Shown here piece after piece: positions 57,213-64,000 of a stretch of 64,000 nt of DNA (within the stretch, counting starts at the first letter, position 1; every line of letters begins with the position of its first letter). The DNA comes from Vandiemenella viatica (taxonomy: Eukaryota; Arthropoda; Insecta; Orthoptera; Morabidae). The DNA lies in the NCBI GenBank assembly GCA_031002005.1, contig JARYHS010013630.1, positions 236,165,539 through 236,229,538 of the forward strand, in the 5' to 3' direction. Both the position numbers and the translations under genes were made by a program. The notes beneath the pieces are model-generated. The model was not told the origin of the DNA. It did no database searches and was given only the letters and a program-made list of their open reading frames with translations.

Positions 57213-58138
57213 TATTATTATAATTAGGGATGTAAGTCTCTGTCTTTTTGATACCATATGATGACCAAATGGCTATATCGTTGTGATGAAATTTTGTAAG
57301 GAAATCTGTATGAAGGGCACAGGATATTGTTTCCAGTATGATTAACAGTTGTAGTCACGAAATTTTGAGACCTTATCGAATGGTGACAGAAATATGTTGG
57401 CAATTGATTCTCATAACTTGGAAATACGGCGATAGACATACACGTTGGATATGCACGTCTTCAGACCGTGTTTCTGTGTAGTGAGATGGAAGCTCAGTGG
57501 CTAAAGAGCTTGCTTACGAACGTCGTGGTCCCCGGTTGAAATCTCCGTGGAGGCTAAGATTTTTAAAAATTGTTTTTAATCGTAAGAGTCAGGCCTGGGT
57601 CGTAGGTTATTCGGATTGAATGTTAAACTGTAGATATTAGAAAGATAGGGGCGCAATGCGAGGCAAATCGTAGGTAGTCTTGCAATGTTGTAGGTGTACA
57701 CTTTTTTACGTTATAATGATCCCTCAGGTGTTGTTCACAGTCAGTGTGTGAGTGTGAACCACAGTAATATTATTATAAATACGGAAGTAAGTCTCTATCT
57801 TTTTGTTACGTTTTGACGACTAAATGGCTATATCGTTGTGATGTAATTTTATAAGGAAATATGTATGAAGGGCACAGGATATTTTTTCCAGTATGATTAA
57901 CAGTTGTAGTCACGAAATTTTGAGATCTTATCGAATAGTGACAGAAATATGTTGGAAATTAATTCTCTTCAAGAGGCAGGTTCGACGGTAGAATGATGTA
58001 GTGATAACTTTCCTGTCATATTATGCCGACTCGATATTGTTTGGGACTAATCCTTCGTTAATACCAACAACTTACTATATTTAATTCTGGCAAAAAAATT
58101 CTTAATCCATGCGTACGAAGTCGCGCGTACGAGGCTAG
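57213..58138 (+). mobile_element. Helitron-like repeat, unit 2 (lacks 5' end)
   Basis: Starts in the middle block (GGATGTAAGTCTCTGTC) without the TC end, passes through a tRNA-like head (57487-57552), the AGTCAGGCCTGGGTCG block and a second middle block at 57785, and ends CTAG (58135-58138) followed by T. The shared middle block therefore occurs three times (about 56872, 57231, 57785) in this cluster. Read-through transposition or internal duplication could produce such a chain. Confidence 0.6.
57487..57552 (+). repeat. tRNA-like head inside unit 2
   Basis: GATGGAAGCTCAGTGGCTAA as A-box region and CCGGTTGAAATCTCC as a decayed B box. Confidence 0.5.
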
Positions 58139-58313
58139 TGATTCAAAATTATAAAGTAGATATCTAACATACACGACATCTTCGCCAGTCTCAGCATTAA
58201 AGCTGGTCGGTTGGGGGTTGTTGTCCTGAGACATTTCCTCCCTCAGTCTTCTCTTGAGTGGTCTTCTCTTCACTTGTGATTGGTCGTCTTGGTGGCGTAT
58301 TATTAGTTGGTCC

Positions 58314-61001
58314 TTAGCGCTCCGTCAGCACCAATGGCCTGCTATGTTTGTCAGCGGCAGTTTCATATTCGCCGAGACAACTGACCAGTGGATTGGCAGA
58401 GTGATGTGCTGCTCTGTAGAATTTATAGGCATGTTGCCGGAACCTGTCAATGAGCTTCTCTGTTCCCGACACCTCATGGACTGCGACGGTGGGGAAACGG
58501 TTGGGCAGATGTAGTGCTCGCTTCAGTGTTCTGTTTTGCAGCACCTGCAACTTTCTCAGGTGGCAATTAGCAGCGTACCCCCAGACGGGGCAAGCATATT
58601 CAATTACCGGCCTAATCAAGGAGCAATAAATGGCAACTCCTAGGTGAGGTTCCAACGAACTTTCCCGGTTAAGTATAGGGTAAAGAGAATGGAGCCGAGC
58701 ACTTACCCTTTGCCTGATGTCCTTGATGTGAGCTCGCCATGTCAGCTTACAGTCAAGTGTTACACCAAGGTAACGAGCAGTTGGTGCCCAGGGAATGGTT
58801 TTACCTCTGAGCTGAAGTTGCGGGTGAGGTAGTTGCTCACTACGGCGTCCTAGGCGTCGCGTCAGCATAATCGCTTGCGTTTTGACAGGGTTTATACTTA
58901 TCCGCCACCTTCTGGCCCAGGCAATCGTCTGCTGAAGAGCTTCCTGCAATCGTCTCGTGGCGATGGCTCTGCTACGGCTGGATGTAAAGAATGCCGTATC
59001 GTCGGCGTACGTGGCTGTTTTCACATTCTCAGGTGCTGGAATGTCGGCTGTGTACAGGTTATAAAGAACTGGTCCCAGCACTGAACCCTGTGGTACACCT
59101 GCACGAATGCGCCGTCGTGTTGACATGGCATCACCAACCCTGACGCAGAATGTGCGCCTTGACAGATAGCTGCGGATCAATTTTACGTAGGGTCCAGGCA
59201 AGCCCCATTCGTACAACTTGCAGAGCAGACCCGTATGCCACACTGAGTCGAATGCACGGGCGACATCGAGCAATACCAAACCACAATAGCTTCTCTCGTT
59301 GAAGGCCCTTGTGGCTGCCTCTATAACACGCATCAACTGCTGCGTTGTGGAGTGCCCTCTACGGAACCCAAATTGATGATCGGGTATGACGCCTGTAGCC
59401 TGGATGTAGGTGTCAATACGCTTCAGCAGAATTCGCTCGAACACTTTGCTGAGCGCGGGTAGCAGGCTGATTGGCCGGTAATGCTGGGGAAAGATTGGAT
59501 CTTTCCCAGCCTTATGAATACCGACCACGATGGCATGCTTCCATGCTCTCGGGAAAGTCTGATGTCGCAGGATGGTATTGAAGAGCCGCGTCAAGTAGTT
59601 GATGGCTTCTGGTGGTAGATTTCTGAGTGCTCGATTGTCCACTTGGTCATGCCCAGGTGCTTTTCGCGGATACAACGCGGCGATGTAGCTAGCTACCTCC
59701 TGCGGCTCAATCGCAATGATGTCATGGTCATCATTGGCTGACATGTACCGTCGCAGTCGGCGACGTACAGCTACAATGTGGCGGTCGTCAACGTCGTCAT
59801 CGACGGGCTGGAAATTTTTCTCAAAACTGTCAGCGAGCGCGTTAGCCTTGTCTTCCGGTAGAAATACAAGACCACGTTCGCCGTGGAGTGGTGGTATCGG
59901 CTTCCTCCGGCGGGTGAGTCGCCTAGTTTCGTTCCACATGCTGCCATCGTTTGGTCGCAGCATTGCAACACGTGCGGACCACTCACGATTTCTGTGTTCT
60001 ACCAACGCTGCCTTCAGCTCTCGCTGCAATTGATTGAGGAGGCGGCGAGTGGCACGGTTCCTCGTTAGTTTCCACTCCTTGGCGATCCGATTTTTGTTTC
60101 TGATCTGCGCAATGAGGTGCGGTGGAAGCTGGCAGGAACGTTCTATGCGTGTATGAACCAGTGGTGTGGCGACTTTTGTAGCTTCATTTACGGTGTTGGT
60201 GAAGAATCCCAGAGCCTCCTCAACATTTCCTTCCACTGTACCGCTTTCCAGTTTAGTCGCTACGACTTCCCTAAACCGGTCCCAGTCGGTCCGCTTGTAA
60301 TCAGGAATTGGGTGATTGTTTGGCTGCCACTCCCCAACGTCGACCTCAAGTAGCACAGGAGAGTGGTCCGAAGATAGTCTGTTAAGGGTTGTTGCCGAAA
60401 CAAAACCTGTGATTCCCTTTGTTATAACAATATCAAGAACATCAGGCCGGTTTCCATTTGCAGGATGATGCGTTGGTTCTTCAGGTGCCCATACACATAG
60501 GTTGTGGCAGTGGGCCAGGCGTCTTAAGAGGTTACCAGCCGGATTGGCAGTTCTGCTATGCCAATCCTGGTGCTTTGCATTCATATCTCCACCAATCAGG
60601 ATTTTACCAGGAAGTGTGATAAGGGCGGCGATGTCTGCTTCTTCAAGCACTCTGCGTGGTGGTCGGTAGGCTGCGACGACGGTGATAGCGCCTGAGGATG
60701 TTTTCACCTGAACCGCGACAGCCTCTACCTGCTGAAGAGGAGGAAGAGGGACTTCACAATGAGGAATACCGCGTTTAATGTACAGCGCAACACCCCCACC
60801 GGCCGTCAGTCGGTCTTTCCGGTAGCAGCAGTAGTTTGTTGCTGCCGCCCGTAGGCAAGGTTTCAAGTGGGACTCGCTGACGAGGCAAATGTCCACATCT
60901 TCTTCCCGCAAAAATTGTCTAAACTCAAGTAATTGTCCATGAATGCCGTTAGCATTAAACACACAGAAAGTGAGGCTATGAATGTGAGGCCTCCTATTCA
61001 T
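58314..61001 (-). CDS. Jockey-type ORF2: AP endonuclease and reverse transcriptase, intact
   Basis: 895 residues from ATG at 61001 to TAA at 58316-58314. Residues 10-220 form the APE-type endonuclease: NANGI (16-20), SESHL (42-46), GGDMNAKHQDWHS (137-149) and SSDHSPVLLEV (210-220), the last with catalytic Asp-His. RT spans about 485-750: WKHAIVVGIHKAGK, YRPISLLPALSKVFE (508-522), LLDVARAFDSVWH (577-589), AGVPQGSVLGPVLYNLY (634-650), catalytic YADD (665-668, 59009-58998) and RYLGVTLDCKLTW (743-755). A thumb with RPVIEYACPVWGYA (797-810) follows. There is no RNase H, as usual for jockey. It nicks target DNA and reverse transcribes element RNA there. Its start codon overlaps the ORF1 stop by eight bases (ATGAATAG), suggesting translation by termination-reinitiation (inference). 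All key residues are present. Confidence 0.92.
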   Translation of the reverse strand: MNRRPHIHSLTFCVFNANGIHGQLLEFRQFLREEDVDICLVSESHLKPCLRAAATNYCCYRKDRLTAGGGVALYIKRGIPHCEVPLPPLQQVEAVAVQVKTSSGAITVVAAYRPPRRVLEEADIAALITLPGKILIGGDMNAKHQDWHSRTANPAGNLLRRLAHCHNLCVWAPEEPTHHPANGNRPDVLDIVITKGITGFVSATTLNRLSSDHSPVLLEVDVGEWQPNNHPIPDYKRTDWDRFREVVATKLESGTVEGNVEEALGFFTNTVNEATKVATPLVHTRIERSCQLPPHLIAQIRNKNRIAKEWKLTRNRATRRLLNQLQRELKAALVEHRNREWSARVAMLRPNDGSMWNETRRLTRRRKPIPPLHGERGLVFLPEDKANALADSFEKNFQPVDDDVDDRHIVAVRRRLRRYMSANDDHDIIAIEPQEVASYIAALYPRKAPGHDQVDNRALRNLPPEAINYLTRLFNTILRHQTFPRAWKHAIVVGIHKAGKDPIFPQHYRPISLLPALSKVFERILLKRIDTYIQATGVIPDHQFGFRRGHSTTQQLMRVIEAATRAFNERSYCGLVLLDVARAFDSVWHTGLLCKLYEWGLPGPYVKLIRSYLSRRTFCVRVGDAMSTRRRIRAGVPQGSVLGPVLYNLYTADIPAPENVKTATYADDTAFFTSSRSRAIATRRLQEALQQTIAWARRWRISINPVKTQAIMLTRRLGRRSEQLPHPQLQLRGKTIPWAPTARYLGVTLDCKLTWRAHIKDIRQRVSARLHSLYPILNRESSLEPHLGVAIYCSLIRPVIEYACPVWGYAANCHLRKLQVLQNRTLKRALHLPNRFPTVAVHEVSGTEKLIDRFRQHAYKFYRAAHHSANPLVSCLGEYETAADKHSRPLVLTER

Positions 61002-62310
61002 GGTTGCGTTGCTGGGTTATGGAGGTGTTGGCAAGCGCCGACGTCACTGCAGCTGTGATGTCCGAAGACATTCTATCGAGCCGCGTTAGGAGGCTGACCA
61101 TCATGCTAAGTATATTCTCAAGCATATTGACTAGTCTCCCGAGGTTTGTCCCGTTCGTCTCTGCTGCTTCATCTGGATGCTGGTGTGGTAGACCTTGTCT
61201 TTTCTGACGCTTTGGTGGTACAGTCTGCAACGCCATCGGTTGTTCGGACTTTGCAACTGGGCCTTGCTTCACCGGCTGAGTCGAAGTGTCTTGGTGCTGT
61301 GGCTGTTTGGGGGGAGAAACATGAATCACATCTTTGGTTACTTCAGCGAAGGATAAGTCTGATTGCACTTTGGATGATGCCAGTTTCTTGCCCTTCTGCT
61401 TCTTCGTTTTCTTCAATTTCTGTGGATTCGGTTTCGTTGATTTTGATATTTCACTGATCTCCGACATTTGTTGTTGGTTTGACTGCTGTTGTAGATGCCT
61501 CTGAGGAGCCTCTGTCCCCACTCCTCTTTGACGATCGCGGGCTCGCTTATAGGCTGGACAGCCTTTCCAACTGGCAACGTGGTTGCCGTGGCAGTTTCCA
61601 CAGATTGGTGGGTCACGGCCCTTCTGCGTGTGGCAGTCTTTTGCGTCGTGTTGCCCTGCACACTTGACGCACACCGGGCGCATTTTGCAATGGCGTGCCA
61701 CATGGCCAAACAACTGACAATTGAAACATTGCTGCGGTCCAGCCGACGATCGCAGTTTCTCTGTCGATACTCTGAGGTGGCACAGCTTGTCAACCTCAAA
61801 TATTGTGCGATTTAAGGGCAGGTCTGGTAATACTACTAGGAAAAGCGGCTTTACATCGTTACTGCCGGGGCGACAAAGTTGAGCAACAGACCTCACTTCG
61901 TAGCCCATTTCTGTCAGCTATTCTTTCAATGTCTCTGTTGGCAGAGTCCTGGGAATGCCACGAAACACCACCTTCAACAGTTTCACCGCTCCGGTCGGAA
62001 AAGTGTAGTACGGGATATTGCACTGTTGAAGGAGAGAAGTGACGGCCACAAAGTCTTCGGTAGTAGTCATGCTGAATTTGATTTTGTCGCCACCTGCGGT
62101 TTTCGCAGCGAATGGACTCTTGATGACATCTGCCACCCGATCATGAAGGGTCTTGTAGTTTTCTGCGAATTCCACTACTATAGGTGGAATGGAGTCGCAT
62201 CTCGTCTCCTTTCGCGGCGTGTCGTCAACAGTCAAGGCAGTGAAACGATTTTCTACTTCCATCGCCGCTGGGTCCAATGAAGGTGGGGGCTTTGCTGTCT
62301 TCTTCGGCAT
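60994..62310 (-). pseudogene. Jockey-type ORF1 (zinc-knuckle RNA-binding protein), one in-frame stop
   Basis: Starts MPKKTAKPPPSLDP at 62310 and stays in one frame to TAG at 60996-60994: 438 codon positions with a single TAG at 61920-61918. An N-terminal block has ENRFTALTVDD; a nucleic-acid-binding fold precedes the break, with VVFRGIPRTLP and ETLKE just before the stop and LTEMGYEVRSV just after. Three zinc knuckles follow at 61728-61558: CFNCQLFGHVARHC (CX2CX4HX4C), CVKCAGQHDAKDC and CGNCHGNHVASWKGC. The C-terminal third is Lys/Gln-rich. ORF1 proteins coat element RNA and help target it. Readthrough of a single TAG could give some full protein, or this copy is freshly inactivated. Confidence 0.85.
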
Positions 62311-62382
62311 TATGAAACCTTCCTGGTCTGGCTGCCAATTCTGAGTGCGAGAACGACGTCCTTTGACTCCATTCCGCCCGGA
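62311..62382 (-). promoter_or_regulatory. 5' leader of the jockey-type element
   Basis: About 70 bases lie between the Penelope-like similarity edge and ORF1. Jockey elements carry an internal RNA polymerase II promoter near their 5' end; whether this leader is complete or slightly truncated cannot be told. The junction lies at about 62382, next to GAGACCTTTGCC on the plus strand. Confidence 0.4.
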
Positions 62383-62383
62383 G

Positions 62384-63316
62384 ACCTTTGCCGTGTGGCC
62401 ACATGGTATGGAAGCGTTGGATGAATTTCTAGACCATCTTAATGGGATCCATCCCAACATACGGTTTACGATGGAAGTTGAGAAGGACGGGTGCATCCCG
62501 TTCTTGGACATTTTAATAAAACGCAAATTTGATGGATCTTTGGCACATAGTGTGTACCGTAAACCCACTCACACTGAACGTTACTTGGGTGCAACCAGTT
62601 ACCACCACCCAGCACAACGCCACTCCGTATTGACCACATTGGTGCGCAGAGCGAGAGCCATTTCCGATCGTGAGAGCTTACCGCTAGAGTTGAAACATCT
62701 AAGGTCTGTTTTTGATCAGAACGGGTACTCTCGGCGACAGATAGAGAGTGCTTTTATCCAGAAGCCACCAAGACCACCGAATGAACAGATTGAACCACCA
62801 AAATCTCTTGCCTTTCTGCCTTATGCCGGCAACACGTCCGGAAAGATTGGAAGGCTCTTGGCGCGTTCTGGTATAAAGAGCATTTTTCGGCCGCCCGCCA
62901 AGATACGTGATGTGCTTCGCTCGGTGAAGGATGATTTAGGCCTAAGAATTCCTGGAATTTATTCAATACCTTGCGAATGCGGTAAAGTTTATATTGGACA
63001 GACGATCAGAACCATCGCTGAACGTATCACCGAGCACAAACGACACTTGAGACTGGTGCAAGTAGAAAAGTCCGCAATAGCCGAACATGCGTTCGATGAA
63101 GAACATAAAATACTGTTTGATGAAACGGTGGTGCTGGCCAGAGTCTCTTCGTTCTGGGACTCAGTAATTCGGGAAGCATTGGAAATTCATCTTAACGATA
63201 ACAACATCAATAGGGACAGTGGACTGTATTTAAGTGAAGCCTGGAGACCAATTATTAGGGATCTATGTCATAAAAAACAAAAATCTTCTCAACAAGGCCA
63301 AATGGAAGCAAACTGA
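62384..63316 (+). CDS. Penelope-like element C-terminal region with GIY-YIG endonuclease, 5'-truncated
   Basis: The frame is open from 62345 to TGA at 63314-63316, but Penelope similarity starts at 62384 with TFAVWPHG, the segment right after the catalytic YxDD of the RT, which is missing. Then come EEFL-type DEFLDHLNGIHPNIRFTMEV, GCIPFLDILI and VYRKPTHTERYLGA (RT thumb), a linker, and the endonuclease: GIY at 62954-62962 within PGIYSIPCECGKVYIGQT (YIG at 62990-62998), an Arg-rich helix with ERITEHKRHLRL, SAIAEHAFDE and the REALEIHLND helix with the expected catalytic Glu. The first 13 codons of the open frame belong to the neighbouring jockey leader. PLEs use GIY-YIG nicks to prime reverse transcription. 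Endonuclease residues look intact, but the RT is not. Confidence 0.85.
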   Translation, partial: TFAVWPHGMEALDEFLDHLNGIHPNIRFTMEVEKDGCIPFLDILIKRKFDGSLAHSVYRKPTHTERYLGATSYHHPAQRHSVLTTLVRRARAISDRESLPLELKHLRSVFDQNGYSRRQIESAFIQKPPRPPNEQIEPPKSLAFLPYAGNTSGKIGRLLARSGIKSIFRPPAKIRDVLRSVKDDLGLRIPGIYSIPCECGKVYIGQTIRTIAERITEHKRHLRLVQVEKSAIAEHAFDEEHKILFDETVVLARVSSFWDSVIREALEIHLNDNNINRDSGLYLSEAWRPIIRDLCHKKQKSSQQGQMEAN

Positions 63317-63352
63317 CGCCATGGACATAGTTTGCCAGCTCTTATGTCTACA

Positions 63353-63398
63353 GGTTAAGCATCGTTGAACGTGGTGAGTGCTTGGATGGGTGACCGCG
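63353..63398 (+). repeat. 5S rRNA-derived segment with internal control region
   Basis: GGTTAAGCATCGTTGAACG, then GTGGTGAGTGCTTGGATGGG and TGACCGCG follow the 3' half of eukaryotic 5S rRNA (roughly its bases 47-92) with only a few differences from the arthropod-like consensus I remember. The segment spans the A box, intermediate element and C box, the type 1 RNA polymerase III promoter. Both ends of the 5S gene are missing, so it is no functional 5S gene. It could be a 5S-derived promoter of the following element, a SINE3-like head, or a relic of a 5S gene hit by insertions. Confidence 0.7.
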
Positions 63399-63448
63399 TA
63401 TGGCTCAATACGCAGTCCGCAACAACTGATACCCTCGGCTTGCAGTAG

Positions 63449-64000
63449 AGCGGAAAACAGTTTAGTATAGGACAAGAAGGCGAAGTTCCGCAAGAAGGAT
63501 TCAACTTTACAACAGTGTACGACAGAAGACGACGAGCACAAAATAAACAAAGAGAGGTACAGGAAATCCGACAAAACTCTCGAGAGAAGATGAAGTTGGA
63601 CAACAGATTTGCAGTTCTATCAGACCACTCCGAAGAAAGCGATGGAGACCAAGAGGAGCACATGGATGATGCGTCACAATCAGGACAAGAAGAAGAAACA
63701 GAAGAACAAGGACCCCCACTTCCAAGGATACCACCAATTGTAACCTACCAAATAGGGAACTTCCTAGCACTAAACCAGAAGATAAAAAGCTTCATTACAG
63801 GAGAACTCAAAGTGATCTTCCGCGGAGACAGCCTAAAGTACCATCTTGAGACCATGGAAGATTATGAAATGGTGAGAAGTTTCTTCTTGAGAGAGAAAAT
63901 AAACTTCTACACTCACCAGACCCCAGTTGACAAAAAGCTAAAGGTGGTAATCAAGGGGCTACCACCAACAACTCCAGAGGACATCATCAAAACTGAACTT
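63449..64000 (+). CDS. Second jockey-type ORF1, N-terminal part, runs off the window
   Basis: The frame opens after a TAG at 63446-63448; the first ATG is at 63590 (MKLDNRFAVLSDHSEESDGD), and it is open to the window end (137 codons from that ATG). The NRFAVLS word is usual near the start of LINE gag-like ORF1s. An acidic stretch follows, then IGNFLALNQKIKSFITGELK, LKYHLETMEDYEMV, REKINFYTHQTP and KLKVVIKGLPPTTPEDII (63930-63990), matching the nucleic-acid-binding region that precedes the zinc knuckles in jockey-clade ORF1. It is a different lineage from the ORF1 at 60994-62310. The start could also lie upstream at a non-ATG codon; 63590 is preferred. Confidence 0.75.

Larger units (their letters stand above)
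58139..62382 (-). mobile_element. Nearly complete jockey-type non-LTR retrotransposon
   Basis: On the minus strand: a 5' leader of about 70 bases (62382-62311), ORF1 (62310-60994), an overlapping ORF2 (61001-58314) and about 175 bases of 3' sequence running up to the Helitron-like repeat. Two-ORF structure, triple zinc knuckles and APE/RT order are those of the jockey clade. GC content and coding quality are much higher than elsewhere in the window, so insertion is recent. No poly-A tail or target duplication is visible: the 3' side meets a Helitron-like end and the 5' side meets a Penelope-like fragment. Confidence 0.85.

Noticed and set aside
63353..63398. Functional 5S rRNA gene
   Set aside because: Only about 46 of about 120 bases are present and both ends are missing.
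1..64000. CRISPR arrays, bacterial operons, ribosome-binding sites
   Set aside because: No regularly spaced repeats and no prokaryotic gene organisation; the elements are eukaryotic.

Overview
This 64 kb window looks like intergenic, repeat-rich DNA from an insect nuclear genome. It is AT-rich and has no exon-intron host gene I can defend. Almost every protein-like stretch is a transposable element or a relic of one. The mix points to an arthropod, most likely an insect and perhaps a polyneopteran (inference only): jockey- and CR1-type LINEs, a Penelope-like element, Helitrons, PIF/Harbinger, Tc1, hAT and Mutator-like DNA transposon relics, and at least two tRNA-derived SINE families. An exact 1000-base run of N (5016-6015) marks a scaffold gap of assumed size.

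Layout. 1-6 kb: AT-rich DNA, a 1.5 kb defective Harbinger element with matching ends and a TAA target duplication, then an LTR- or promoter-like stretch running into the gap. 6-10.6 kb: a Penelope scrap, a 5'-truncated LINE on the minus strand (family L-A) and a decayed Helitron replicase/helicase. 10.6-17.6 kb: an imperfect palindrome with arms of about 2.5 kb around a 1.96 kb spacer. Its outer ends are GC-rich repeat arrays, and the same SINE and LINE insertions occur in mirror image in both arms. 19.5-24.4 kb: a Helitron-like non-autonomous repeat, a Pif1-helicase scrap, a decayed CR1-type LINE and a SINE. 24-42 kb: a long AT-rich desert with scattered SINEs, CR1 tails and several GC-rich islands. 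42.3-44.5 kb: a nest of LINE L-B, LINE L-A, a Tc1 relic and a SINE with a perfect target duplication. 46.9-55.9 kb: Mutator-like, CR1, RNase H-bearing LINE and BED-finger relics, plus one tiny coiled-coil ORF. 56.3-58.1 kb: Helitron-like repeats in tandem.

The best preserved part is the right end. A minus-strand jockey-type retrotransposon (58.1-62.4 kb) has an intact 895-residue endonuclease/reverse transcriptase and an ORF1 broken by one in-frame stop. It lies head to head with a plus-strand Penelope-like fragment that keeps an open frame through the GIY-YIG endonuclease but begins just after where the RT catalytic motif should be. Next comes a piece of 5S rRNA carrying its internal promoter region, about 190 bases upstream of a second jockey-type ORF1 that runs off the window.

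The elements do not form a pathway. The window records layered insertions whose relative order can often be read from target duplications and interrupted frames. Repeat family names used here (L-A, L-B, SINE-A, SINE-B) are local labels.
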